Source: Cymodocea nodosa (Eukaryota > Streptophyta > Magnoliopsida > Alismatales > Cymodoceaceae). Taken from it: 64,000 bases of DNA. The DNA lies in NCBI GenBank assembly GCA_036874045.1, contig CM072341.1, forward strand, positions 1,748,501 through 1,812,500, read 5' to 3'. The notes beneath the pieces are model-generated. The model was not told where the DNA came from. It saw nothing but the letters and a program-made list of their open reading frames with translations, and ran no database searches. A program made the translations under genes and the position numbers. This document shows positions 48,601-61,210 of the stretch, in pieces. Every line of letters begins with the position of its first letter. Positions within the stretch are counted from its first letter, which is position 1.

Positions 48601-51600
48601 TTAAAAGAAAAACCACATGAGTGTTCAAAAAATATGTTTTTTTAAAAAATCATGATCGTAAATTTTAAAAAGTATAAACAAGGATTGATGGTAATTTTAC
48701 AAATGCAAATAGAATTATTCAAATACAAATTCATATGTCCTAATATTTAAAATATCACAACAAACTCTTAAATTAAGAGATTATAAAGTATTGCTTATGA
48801 CTTAATAATGACGATTATGCTACATAGATTGTGACATTATTTTACACATTTGATTTATTATTATTTTTCTTTTTTTTAGTACTACTAATAATATATAGTT
48901 GTTCGTCATCTTCAAAATATGTTAGAAATTTCATTTCTTGATCATAGTTTTAAATTCTTTCTACTTTATCTTGAAAATCTTCAAGTAGATTTGTTTTATT
49001 TGCCTTACGAATAAAATTATAAAGTAAGAAATACACTTGAATAATTTTAACTTGTGTTTTTTAAGGAAATGACATATAACTTTGTAATATTAAGAAACAA
49101 TACTTCACACTTCAAATATATGTTCTATGACTATTTGTAATAGTAAATGTTTATAATTAAAACTTTTAAGTACATTACTTGAAACTTGATTAGTAATATA
49201 ATTATTTAAGTGATAATGAGTACCTCAAAATAGAGTAAAAAATTTTGATTGATTTGGATAACTAGTATCAATAAAATAAAATTTCTCTACATATCAAATT
49301 TATATCAAAGCTATCAAAAACCATTTTTATGCAATATAATTATCATATAAGAATAATGTCAATATTCATAAATACCATATTTGATGGAACTCAAAAACCA
49401 TTTGATTGATTAATTGTATCTTGAAGTACTCGAACATCAAATCCTCTTATTATTTTTTAGCATAGGATTATTTCTATGCCCCCTCAACTACTCTAATTTA
49501 GTTCAAAGTAAAACTATAAATCAAACCATATAGGTCAATTTTAATATTTTAGAAACCAAATCAAACCATTCAAACTTTGAAATTGAACTGAACTGAACCA
49601 CTAATAGTTGGTTTGGTTTAATTTAGCTCGATTCATGGTTTAACTATTTCAGAAATTAAGTACTATCTACATAATCACCAATCACCATATTGAATATGTA
49701 TCATCAATAAAATACAACTTTTCATATAAGCTAATCTTTATTATATAATAATCTTTAAGCTTTATCATTTAATAATCTATTAACATTAATATATGATTCA
49801 TATATGTATATAACATACATTATGTATATGTTTATTTTTATGATATATCTTGATAAATTACATATATACCATCATTTTAGTTTGGTTTGGTTAAATTGCC
49901 CATAAAACCATAAATCGAATCATATATGACAGTAATTGGTGTTGAAAAACTTCTTTGATTTGTTTTTATGCTTATATTAATAAATTCTTTTAGAAATAGA
50001 CAAACAACTTTTCACACAAATTAGATATTAAGTTCAATTTGTATTTTTAACTGTAAGTGCATAATATATATTGTATTTGTGTGTAAGTACAGTTCGATCC
50101 TACAGAGATTGAGTAAGAATTGTGTACTATTTTAATTTTTATATTAAAGTTTGTATATATTCAATTAAGTATTTCATTAAGTTACTGTTAACTTAACGGA
50201 CTTAGTTCGTGGAGTTACAGATAACTCAATGGACTAACTTCGTGCACTTCAGTTAACTTCACGAGCTTACTTTTCTAGTTAAATACTATTATTCACAAAG
50301 AAATTCGGCCATCTATTGGATGGTTCTACAGAATGTAAATAACATCAATTAAGCTTTTTAATGTTAGTTAATCTAAGATTTGTCATTAAGCAACTCTAAC
50401 ATTCAGATATTTCGAACGGTAACTATTAAGATTTTTAAGTATTCTGTATGAATCAATTTCAATAAATAATAAAATTATTTTTTATTTTCTGAATCAAATA
50501 AATATAAAACATTTATAATAATGACAATGATAACATTAATCACGATACAAAACAAACAATACAACACTTAAATACTAAATGTAAACACAGATAATTAGTT
50601 GTTTTTGATATTTTTGTTTTGATATGTTTTTAAAGATGAACGAAATGTGAAATGTAAAAATCTCTATTGATAGTAAAAACTTTCGTCACTATATGTGACA
50701 TGATTACACCACTGAAAACTTAATCACTTATAATATTGCCTCTTCTTCTTATAGAATCGCAAACCAAGACTTGTAAGTTGATCTCCTCTTCAGAATACTG
50801 GCATCAACCCGAAATCAAAGTTAGAAGCTTTATAATCTCTTAAGATATGAGTCGGTACTTGGTGAAAATGACTTCCCTTTCTACGATGCGATCATTCCTC
50901 ACAGTATTTGTCGGTCATCGTATTTGACTTGGAATTGACCTGACATCCAGAAAGTATCCTCACAGACCTTTGATGGTTGGTGATTTTGATGGTGTTGTGG
51001 AGTTTCAGGGAACTTCCGACGTTTACTACAGTTAGCGCGGTCCTTCACTTTATACACAATTTTTCTCCTATTCTTTTATATTTCTTTCAATAGTAACTAT
51101 TTCTGCTTAAATGATCAGTTAGATTTACTTCATTCATATCAACGATGATGATTTCTTCTTCATTCTACGAGTTAATTCCTACATGATATGTGCAATCATG
51201 ACTTTCCTTTGAATTTCCTATTTTTATAACTGCTACAGTGACATGTTAGAAAATAAATGGTTCGTAGAGTTGGTATAACTCAATGGATTTACTTCGTTGA
51301 TTTAACTATAAAACACGTGTAATAAAGAAATAACTTATAAGATTATAATATTAACACAACGCGTTACCTTAGTGCATATTCAAATAACTCAATGCGTATA
51401 GTTATGCTAACTTAATGAGTTATATATGTGCAGCTTACATGACATAATAAAACATTTAATTTTAAGACGTGTATAATTCTAACTTAACAAGTTTAGATAT
51501 ACAATTTACAGTTTTTATTTGCTAGTTCAACGAGTTCTCACGTGATCTTTTTACATATTTAAACTTGTAACTTAACGAGTTGGCATGTAATCTTTCAATA

Positions 51601-54600
51601 AAAAGAACACTAACTTAACGAGTTGTTATTATGCACTTGTATATGATATAAATATATGCAAATAAAATAGATCATGCTTAATACTATAAAACCACACTTA
51701 AATCAGGTTTTCAGATCACGATATGTGTTCTTAGTAAGTTTTATGATAAAAAGATATTTCGGATACTTGCAAATCTAACTTATCGAAAATTCACTTAAAT
51801 CATGTATTAAGGTTATAACACGTATACTTTAGAAAATAATAAAGCATTCTTTAAGTATTTAAAACATAACTGTCTGGTACATGAAATGTAACTCTTTGAA
51901 ATAATAGACAATTTAGATACTTAGGAATTAAAAAGCCTGTAACTCACCGACAGTGCAGAGATGTATTTAATTAACATTAATTTTCTGAAATTATGCAAAT
52001 TCTTTTATTAAAACATATAATAGTGTAATTATAACATAATAACTTAATTCTCATATGATAAGTTAATTATTATGTAATTAACCATTATTTAATTGTTAAT
52101 ATTATGCATTTTTTCATTTTAAACACATGGTATATAAATTTTTTAAACAAAACCAAACCACTAAAATCTTCAAATAGAATCAAATCAACAAAAATCATAT
52201 ACTGATTTAGTTGCCCACCCCTACTTATAAACAAATGATCTCTACTTAAGCTTCTAGTAGAGCTGATGGCACCATTCTACACTTCTTGAGTGGGATTGAT
52301 TTTCTAAAGTAAAAGTGATATAGTTAACAAAATAAACTACTCATTTGATCTAGGGAACCTCCCATCTAATCTTGTTGTTCATTGTTCATAAGTGAATTAG
52401 GATCAAATTCACACAAAATCGAAGATGGGAATAATCACAATTGGGTTGAAATCGATGGTTAGATGCTACAATACAACCTTTTAAAATTCAAAAAAAAATT
52501 TAGGAATTAGCATAGCTACCTCGACATCACGTTTTAGCGAATGAGGATGCAAGTAGTGATTGATGAGCTTTCTATGAGTTTAGAAGAAGGGCAAGTTCTT
52601 GGGTAATGTTGTGTTTTGACGAAACAGGATGCGAGTAGTGATCAATGAACTTTCTATGAGTTTAAAAGAAGGGCGAGTTCAGGCGGTGTCACGTTTCGAT
52701 GAAAGAGAATGCAAGCAATGATCAACAAACCTTTTGTGAGTTCAGAAGAAGGGTGAGTTTGGGTGTCACGTTTCAGCAAAAGAGGATGTGAGCAATGATC
52801 AATGAACTTTCTATGAGTTTGGAAGAAGGGTGAGCTTGGGCAACATCATGTTTCAATGAAAGAGGATGCACACACGCTTGCAAGCTTTCTATGAGTCAAA
52901 GATCTGAATGTTCGAAATCAATTGTCTTTTATACTTGAGAAAGTTGAGAATAAATTTTCAACTTTCTTAGATGACACAAATGATAAAAATGCTAGAAAAA
53001 GTTTCTAAAGTTTTTAATTTTTAACTTCCTAATAGCACAAACCAACATTCTCCCTTTTGTTCTTCATTCTCTTTTGTTTGAATCGCCAATAGATGGTATG
53101 CAAGGTGGATTTATCAAGGTAGATGGTAGAGTCTAGATGGAAGTTGCTACCAACCGCAAACAATGACATGCCTTAGAAGGGGAAGATATGGCATGTGGCG
53201 GTGGAGCAAGGGTAGAGGAACATGATGTCATTGGCAAAGGTGGTAGGAAGATGACCAAAAGCATTCATCATTGATGGGAAGCGATCCATTGTCATTGTCT
53301 GTTTTGAAGGTACACAAAGGCGTCAACTAGAGACAAGTTGGTAAAGATGAAGCACCATCAAAGGTGAGCATGATGGTGAGAGGTGGCAACGATTGGATCT
53401 AGATTTTCTTTCTGTTGATTTCTCAATGGACTAGTCTTCCCCTCAAGGGAAGAGCGGTCAAAGAGAAAGGAAGGAGTGAGAGTTTGTGACAATGGGAGGA
53501 GAGGGGCCATGAGGCCTTGACAAACGTAAAGGAAGCAGTAGTGGTGTGTGGTGCAATAAGGAAGAGGGCATTGGTGGTCGTACACATGGCCTAAAGGTCT
53601 TTAGTGGCCTCTTAGACCAACTTGACTAGAGTGTCAACAGAGACAAACATAAAGAAAGTGGTAGTGGTGTGTGGTGCGATAGGGAAGAGGTCATTGGTAG
53701 TCGTACACACGACCTAAAGATCTTTAGTGGCCTCTTACACCAACTTGCTAGAGTGTCGATGGAGGCAAAAGCTACATAAGGATTTCTTAAGAAGTCACCT
53801 ATCTTGATATTACTCTCACCTAAACATGTTTAACTTCAAAGTTACTACAAAAATGGGTGTTTCATGTTAGGGTTTCTTCTCCCTCTCTATATCTTTTAAA
53901 CAATTCTAAAACTTAAGCTCTCATATAACATGAAAATAAAAGAAATTGATGAAATTTAATTGTTTTTACTAGTAAACATAAAGCTTTTTATGTTTGTAGA
54001 AGATACTAAACTTATATATAATATACACATGGTATCTTAATATTCTGAGTACCTTTTTCTTCTTGCAAGATTTTGAGTCCCTTACGCAACAATGTTGAAA
54101 AGGTGGGATGCAATATTATTTTTCTTATTAGCCCCCTTCTTCTTGCATAGCACACATGACTGGTTTGACTTAATTTACACCACAGAACTGATAGAGAATC
54201 CTCTTGAACATTGAAGGGTTTGAGTTGCAATTCATGAAACTCTTGCACAGGTACAGATTGCTAATCTGAACCTGGTTGTAGGTAAAGGTACAGAACCAGA
54301 TTGGAACGAGACCTTTGTGTTCACTGTTTCTGGAGGTGCAAAGGAACTCAAACTGAGGATCATGGACAGTGATACTGTTACAAGCGATGATTTTGTAGGA
54401 GAAGCTACGTGAGTATTATAACATTATGATACTTGGCTTGGAAGAGTAACATCATTTATCATTATGATTAAAAGTAAAAATTACAAAGTAGCCTATATTA
54501 AGAAGAAACGTTTTTGTGCTTGAGAATTCATTGCATATCTTCATATTTCGCAATTTAGAATTCAATCATACGTAGTCCAGCACTGGTATATGTATATTTT

Positions 54601-55405
54601 CCAATGCATAATACTGTTTCGATCACAAACTTTTTTGTCTCAGTTCCTCAGAAGTACACTGATCTGAACCGTACCCAATCATTATTTATTTGTTGAATGT
54701 GTTCTAGGATTAACTTGGAGCCACTGTACGATGAAGGATGCATTCCACCAACCGTCTATAATGTCGTGAAGGATGAAGAATATCGCGGAGAGATTAAAGT
54801 TGGCCTAACCTACACACCGGAGGTATTCACATTCTTTAGTCAGAGTTCACAAGTTAAATGGATTGGTGACCTTGTTTTACTAGTAAATGGTATAGATACG
54901 GATCCAGTGCAATAAATTTTCACTAAGCCCAGTATCAATCTTGGACCCCTACGTTAAAGACAACTTGTTTACCGTGCTCATTTAAGTTCACACAACTTTT
55001 TGCCTTGTTTTCCAATTTATGTTTGAAGTACGCCCGGGTGAAGCTGTGGTTTGATGCATTCTATATATCCACCATGATCGTAGTTGGATAGGAACCACTG
55101 TGTCCTAGATTTCTTCTGGTTAATCTTATAGTTTGTTCACCGAAGTTTTGCATGAAAGCGGGAGTGTGGATTCAGTTAACCGATAACCATGATTGAAGTG
55201 CATATATCATAGATTTCTTCTGGTTATACCTTCTTTTCCTGCTGCATCCACACAACAATTACTTTACATGGAAATCCGCTCACGGTTTGATTAAAGAATA
55301 TGAACTTATATAAACGTGCGTTTCCTGTTCTTTGTCGTTACGCAGATGAATTGCTGCCAAGATTTCGAAGAAGAAAGCTATGGCGGATGGAAGGAATCCA
55401 ACTAG
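45643..55405 (+). CDS. C2-domain protein, elicitor-responsive protein 3 (ERG3)-like
   Basis: Small single-C2 proteins bind phospholipid membranes in a Ca2+-dependent way; the rice homologues were described as fungal-elicitor-responsive. Exons: 45643-45709, 46691-46756, 54282-54408, 54708-54822 and 55346-55405. Phases match and give 144 residues, the length I recall for rice ERG3. The start is MPLGTMEVLLVGAKGLEDAD. Candidate Ca2+-binding aspartates are D20, D26 (MDPYV), D73, D75 (MDSD) and D81 (DDFVG). FVGEATINLE, VYNVVKDEEYRGEIKVGLT and the tail GGWKESN follow the family pattern. Intron 2 is 7.5 kb (46757-54281), unusually large for a 435-nt coding sequence, and full of repeats. No second C2 or membrane segment is present, so it is probably cytosolic with membrane recruitment. 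Confidence 0.93.
46757..50150 (+). other. C2 gene intron 2, first part
   Basis: Mostly AT-rich and noncoding. A GC-rich island at about 47500-47900 stands out. At 49520-49650 there are ggtttggttt/aaccaaatc words arranged around each other, as in decayed plant repeats. No transposon protein was recognised. Confidence 0.45.
47500..47900. other. GC-rich island inside C2 intron 2, unidentified
   Basis: About 400 bp with overlapping frames on both strands (minus 47503-47847; plus 47584-47859) and no recognised domain. It ends in a purine-rich run (gaaagaaagaaagaaa, near 47960). It may be a captured gene fragment or promoter/leader piece from elsewhere. Confidence 0.3.
50151..52250. repeat. Repeat region with scattered aacttaacgagtt-like motifs
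   Basis: Part (50160-50580) is the reverse complement of sequence at 11930-12180. Around ten variants of aacttaacgagtt occur between 50180 and 51630. No protein-coding remains were recognised, so it may be a noncoding LTR-element body. Confidence 0.45.
52530..52895. repeat. Minisatellite, unit about 78-84 bp, four to five copies
   Basis: Each unit carries a variant of cacgtttcgatgaaagagga, then gcaatgatcaatga, then actttctatgagtttagaag and agggtgag. The ctttctatgag word or its variant recurs near 52567, 52650, 52728, 52806 and 52884. Confidence 0.85.
53519..53764. repeat. Tandem duplication, unit 123 bp, two copies
   Basis: gacaaacgtaaaggaagcag at 53519 recurs as gacaaacataaagaaagtgg at 53642. 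The following tagtggtgtgtggtgc and tctttagtggcctctta words are shared, with about 10% differences. Confidence 0.9.
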
Positions 55406-56028
55406 ACCCAAGAAGCTTCGTGAATATTTGGAGATTGCTATTTTTGTTTTGAACTCACCATCCATCATCCGTCTATAAACGTCACGAATGAATCATTGAC
55501 GAGTGTTGTCATTTTGTGTGTGAATCAGGATTTGCATCTTCTGAAACGTGTTTGTAGTTCGCCGCTTGGAATGCACGTTAATACCTAAAATCGCAAGCGT
55601 TCTGTTGTAATAAATAATCTCGGGTCCTGTTGAAAAACTACGTTTGGTTAAGGTGTGTAAAACGTAATCTTATGTTGAATGCACGACGTCTGTTTCAAAG
55701 CTACGTAATTTACATAGGAATCACTCAAAAGGAGCATGAAGAAGACGTTCTCCTCCACGCACATCATTACATGACCATCAGAAACTGCACCCTTACACTA
55801 CGTTCACAAAGTGCGTGCTCATACGTTCCAGACACCAGTGAAAGAGACACACCTATACAAGAAGTTGGCAAAACCATCGTTTTGGTCTCAAAGATACGAT
55901 CGTGTCGTTCTTCAAAAAGGTTACAGATGGTGGTCGGCTCATGAAGCTGACCATTTCTAGGCCACCACAAAGTGATGGATAACCAACTACAAGGACATAT
56001 ATGCCTTTCGTTAATTGGAACGGTTTTT

Positions 56029-59000
56029 CTAGTTCTTAACCTTCACCGTCGTTGATGTGCTTTCCATGTCTCCTCCAGCCTGTCTCACATTCTTTGGAGG
56101 ATATCCCTGCTGAACATTTGCCGATATAGCGTTTAGATCATTCATGCCATCGGGCTGGGATGGAGGGTTCGATGTTGTAATCTCTTCTGCACTGCCGAAG
56201 GAAGTTGCAGTTCGGCTCACGGTTGGACTAACGTGCTGTTGCAAGTAGTCTTTGATATTCAAGGAATCATCAAAAATGGGAATGTCCCCAGTAAGGGTTT
56301 TGAAAGCAAACTCGATGCATGGATCTGGCCAAGCATCACCAAAAGGTGATGCCAGTGGAGGTTCTCTCTTCTTATCACCATTGGTTTGTGGAGATCCAGG
56401 GCACTCCTGTTCAGGCTCTTGGTCTAGTGAAGCATTCTCCTTCCCTTTTGACTTTTTGTGAGAATCTGATGAAGGCAGAGTACCTGAAGATTCGTTCGTA
56501 TTGCCGTTGAGTTGAACGGTACCAAGGTGCTGTTCTTCAGGTTCTATTTTTGGTGAAGCAGGCTCTTCACCTTGGGTCATTCTGTATCGTTCCGTGGCCT
56601 TTTGAATCAAAGTCGTTTCATGGTTATCAGATACTTTCAATGCCACCTGGTCCTTTTGGTCAACTGTCATGCCTGGTTTGTTCTCTTTAGACATTCTCCT
56701 CCTAAGAGAGCGGAAGCTGACATCAATGTTGGCTGTAAGATCAGGATCAAGACCAGCCAACCGTCTAGATGATCTATGTGGAGCAAACAATGATTTTTCA
56801 TCTTTGGAAAGTGTCTTGGTCGAAGCAATAGATCTACTTTGAGTTACATGCTTGATCCTAGTATCACTTGACATTTCATCTGCCATTTTACGTTTCTTCT
56901 CTGATTTCTCAGATGTCATACCTCCTGATTCAGCTTTCTCTCTTGATGTATCCAACTGCTTATTAGCCTCTGTGAACTGCCCTTTCGGCTCGTACTTCTC
57001 ATCTACTGGCAATATATCTTTATGCTTGTTATCTGCTTGTTCAGAAATGTTTGGATCCACTCTATTGTCCACTTTCTCACAAGATATCCTTTCCAGTTCA
57101 GATGGCTTCTCCTCTGCTAAATACGATGCGGTATCATTTGCAGCATCAGTTGAATTGTGAGAAGGCAGGTCATCTGAGCTGATGTTTGCTGGTTGTTGCA
57201 GAGGCAGTCGATTTGAAGAATCCGGCAGTGCATCCACATTATTTTTAGGAAACCTTCTAACAGCAAGTTTTTTAACATGCCTTCTGGTGGATGGAATGCA
57301 CGTTTGATTTTTTTTATTTGAACTTTCCAGATGTGGAAATTTCCCATGCTTTGATTCCGATGATTTTTCACTTTCCAGCTCCCCCACTTTCATGTCTGAT
57401 GGACTAGATAAATTATCGATCACAGGTGCAGAAAACTTTTCAGCAACTTCAGATTGCTCCAGTATTTGCAGCTGTCCTTTTTGCCTCTCAGAGAGATCTG
57501 GTTCACAATCTTGGTGAACATGAATTTTACTTGAATTTTTAACCTGAGAGTGGCTTTCTTTTAGATTATTGGCATCTGGTATAGTGATCAAGCTCATGGT
57601 AGGACCTACACATGAAATGATGTTCTCACATTTACTTTCATCTTTGGAGTAATCTAAAAGGTTGAGAATCGAAGTTGCAAATTTCCAAGCATAACATCAG
57701 CTAAAACTAGAGTTAAAGACAAGTCAAAACGACTTCATGGTAAGTTTAAAAGACAGAGAACTAATTTCTCAGGTTGCACAAGGTGGGGTTTAAGTCATTA
57801 CGTTGCATTGTAACAAGATCAGAATGCTGGAAACATCCATCTTCAAAAGATAAACCAGCATTTTGTTTGCTGGAACTTGAAGGGGACACAAACAGGCATT
57901 GTCTTGCAGCAGCTTCCGCTGGTTTTGGTGACCTTGCTGAAATTGGAGGCTGGAACATCACAAGTTTTAGTAAAAAACACTAATCAGAGAACAAAAGAAA
58001 TATTGGTTCTACAAAACATTTACCCTGGCTGATAATATGTAACTACAACATTTACTAGAAAGACAGGTCCTTGCAAATAGTAACTTGAGAAGCGTATTTC
58101 AGAGAAGAAAGGAGTAGTAGTATAGCTGTCTTTTATCAAAGGGTGACAAACAACCAAAAGTACAGCATTCTTTTATTGAGGGAATGGATGGCATATTCTG
58201 AATGGCAAACAATGAAATAGAATAAATGCAGGGAAGGATGGAAATGAAAAATGGAACTATCTGATGTTTGACATCCAACAAGTAATTTATTTTGTAGTTG
58301 GCATCAAATTTAACATTGAACCAAAGGTAGCAATGGTAACATAATAACAGCCAAGACTTTAAATATCAGTATCATACCAAGGTATCGAAAATCAAGGATT
58401 GTATCGGTGAAAGCACAATAATTTTGTAGAAACAGCCAAAAAATTTCAAGTTTCAGTGAGTGGCTATAGGCCAAAAACAGGAAACTGTGTTTCATTATGT
58501 GTAACCATACATATATATACATAAGTCTAAATAAATGGATCTTTACAGTGGATCCGTATATACAAAATAACACAATACTTCCAACAAATTTCAACTTGAA
58601 ACTAAAGGAAAAAGATAAAATAAGTTATGATAAACATGTAAAAACACTTAGATAAATTTTCTAAACAATTATCATATATAAAATGCCAACTAGATAGAAA
58701 TATAGAAATTGTATGAGAAAAGTCTTAAATTATATACAAAAAACTAAAAAATTTCATAATGACAAATGATTTAAAATTGAGGTTATGTTTCAATATATAT
58801 GTATTAGGTTACATTTTAATAAAATTTAAGTTACAGTTGAATATAATCTAGGTTACAGTTTAATATATTTTAGGTTATATTTTAATAAAAATCAGGTTAC
58901 GTTACAATATATATCATGTCACATTTTAATAGAATCCAAATTACAATTCAATATATATCACATTACATTTTAATATAATCCAGGTTACAGTTCAATATAT

Positions 59001-61210
59001 TTTAGGTTACATTTCAATTAAAAATAGATTATATTCCAATATATATTAGGCTACATTTCAACTTCTTTTCTTTTTGTTTAAACTTCCACCATTTTTTTAT
59101 GCAATAATTTCTATTTTTTCTTCTCTCTCCCCTCCTTTTGTTTTATCTCCCCTTTTTTTCCTCTTTTCAGTTTCTCTCTATTTGTTTTCTTTCTCTTGTC
59201 ATTCATGTGTCTCTCCTTTTCTCTTTCTCTCTCTTCTTTATCCCTTGCACCTTTGCTGTTTGTCACTTTTTGCAACCCTAATAGGTGCAAGAGCAATTGA
59301 TGGTGAAAAAACGAGGGAAGGAGTGGAAGGTGGTGTAGCAACAATGATGCTCTAGTTCTAGCAAAGGGAAGGAGGGGTGTCAATGGCAAGAGGGAGGTAG
59401 GTTTCAATGGTGGTGACATGATCCAAAAGTACAGATGGATTTCGTATTGACAATCTTCAAAATTGATCTGAATTGATTTTTGAAACCTTGATAATAGCCT
59501 GTGTCCAAATCCCACCATATGGAATCAGCCATATGAATTTTTCTTTTCTTAAGTCTAAAATCTTCTATTAGTTATCTAAGTAAAATGACTATCGTTGTTG
59601 ACCTATCCGACATAAACCCAAATTGATTTTCTATGATATTAGCTACCTACCTAGTCTTTCTCAATTACTCTTTTCTATAAATTTATAGTTTGACTTGTTA
59701 ACTTAATACCATAATAATTATTACATTTCCGTATGCCCCCCTTATTCTTAAATATGAGTATTAAAAAGCTCTATCTTCATTCATATAGCATCCTTTTTGT
59801 CATTAAACTTATATTAAAAAGCTTAGTTAAGTACTTAATCCTTACACCCATGTACTTCTATATTTCAACAGGAATACCATCTAATCAAATAGTTTTTCAC
59901 ATTTTATTTTCTTGATAACTTTTTTGATCTCTTAACTACTAATTCTTCTAAAATAATTATAACTTCTACCCTTCGTATTGCTACTTAAATTTTGCATGTA
60001 AAAATTTTTTATGATAGATTTGTCAAAAAGTTTATTAAAATACTTATACCATTTATCTTTTATTTCATTTTCTTTTACTAAAACTCTACCATCTTCATCT
60101 TTAATATACTTGACTTAAATTTTTAGATTTCCTTTTTTTGTCCTTAGTCAATTTATATATTCTATTTTTTCTTGTTTTGTGTTCAAATTATCATTTACAT
60201 TCTTGTAGGCCTGATTTTTAACTTTACTAACAATTTTCTTAGCATTTCTTTTTACTAGTTTATACTTCTCTAAATTTTCCTCATTTCTACATGTATGATG
60301 GGCTTTATAGCATTTTTTCTTTTCTTTTGTTATCTTGTGTATATTTTCATTCTACCACCAACTTTTTTAAACTAGTGGGACTCCTAAAATTTCTTTGGCA
60401 ATCTTTTTAATACAATACTCATTTCATTCCAAAGTTTATTTGCCTCCATCTAATTCTCATACTTCTTTTAACAAGTTATCTTTAAACATATAAAATGAAT
60501 TTAAGTAAGTAGAACAAAATAAATCAATTAATGGTTGACTTGATGATGTGGGAAAAAGCTAAAGATGCATATTTTGATGTTATCATTTTATATCTACACT
60601 ATGAGTAGAGATAAAATAATACATACAGTTACTAAGAAAATAATCCTACAAGACAATGATTATGTCTATTAGTTTTCATGTTATAATGCAGAACATTTCA
60701 CCTTGGGATTTAGATTCATGGCCGAAAAAGATGAACAAAATAAATCAATTAATGGTTGACTTGATGATGTGGGAAAAAGCTAAAGATGCATATTTTGATG
60801 TTATCATTTTATATCTACACTATGAGTAGAGATAAAATAATACATACAGTTACTAAGAAAATAATCCTACAGGACAATGATTATGTCTATTAGTTTTCAT
60901 GTTATAATGCAGAACATTTCACCTTGGGATTTAGATTCATGGCCGAAAAAGATGAACCTGCGTGAGTCATACTTTGACTGACATTTAGTACTTGCAATGT
61001 TAACAAGGAAACCAAAATAGAATAGGAATTTGTAGAAACAGTTATTTTGATAAACTATGGACTCACAGGGGACTCGGGCTCTTCTATGTCATACTTCTTG
61101 TAGCTATTTTTTGTTTTAAATGCGTGCCTGCTTATTACACCAGTTTCCAGATATCGAAAGACATCTTTCTTTGAACGAAAAACATATCCACTTACTGGAT
61201 CCTTGTAATA
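56029..61210 (-). CDS. Methyl-CpG-binding domain protein, MBD13-like (3' part of gene)
   Basis: MBD proteins bind methylated or unmethylated DNA through a short domain and link it to chromatin. Visible exons in order: 61210-61067, 57949-57802 and 57605-56029, giving 622 residues before the stop; the first exon(s) lie beyond 64000. The first visible exon encodes the second half of an MBD: YYKDPVSGYVFRSKKDVFRYLETG. The next exon has PPISARSPKPAEAAARQCLF. The long last exon is hydrophilic, Ser/Lys/Glu-rich and probably disordered, with basic patches (KKRKM), SSRRLAGLDPDLTAN and a conserved-looking C-terminal block DPCIEFAFKTLTGDIP, which I associate with plant MBD13-type proteins. No start codon is visible. 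The 144-nt MBD exon is phase 0 on both sides. Confidence 0.85.
57950..58369 (-). other. MBD intron, 3' part
   Basis: Noncoding sequence upstream (in transcript sense) of the exon at 57949. No repeat recognised in this part. Confidence 0.5.
58370..59500. repeat. Inverted repeat arm A (pairs with 62150-63400)
   Basis: Segments at 58380-58460, 58585-58690, 58780-59070 and 59070-59240 match the reverse complement of 63330-63420, 63225-63330, 62935-63150 and 62450-62680 in consistent order. Example: 58650-58670 reads agataaattttctaaacaat and 63257-63276 reads attatttagaaaatttatct. Inside are degenerate tandem units of aggttacattttaataaaa (58780-59060) and a pyrimidine-rich tract (59060-59240). 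Confidence 0.85.
59560..60480 (-). mobile_element. LINE (non-LTR) reverse transcriptase fragment, degraded
   Basis: Minus-strand frames read NENIHKITKEKK then CYKAHHTCRNEENLEKYK and KRNAKKIVSKVKNQAYKNVN (about 60345-60200). KYIKDEDGRVLVKENEIKDK then YFNKLFDKS follow (about 60110-60020), then LDGIPVEI, YLTKLFNINLMTKRM and FKNKGGIRKCNNYYGIKLTS (about 59880-59690). This is the pre-RT and RT start of a plant LINE family often mislabelled as craniofacial development protein 2. Stops and deletions make it inactive. It sits in the MBD intron in the same orientation as the gene. Confidence 0.85.
60512..60956. repeat. Tandem duplication, unit 221 bp, two nearly identical copies
   Basis: gaacaaaataaatcaattaa starts at 60512 and again at 60733. 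The copies agree throughout except one A/G difference seen at 60651 versus 60872. The duplication ends near 60956. Confidence 0.97.

Noticed and set aside
53358-54248. Open frames in C2 intron 2
   Set aside because: They overlap the 123-bp duplication and unspliced intron sequence, with no domain or splice support.
55630-55970. Open frames downstream of the C2 gene stop
   Set aside because: Overlapping frames on opposite strands, no domain; they lie in the 3' flank between the C2 and MBD genes.
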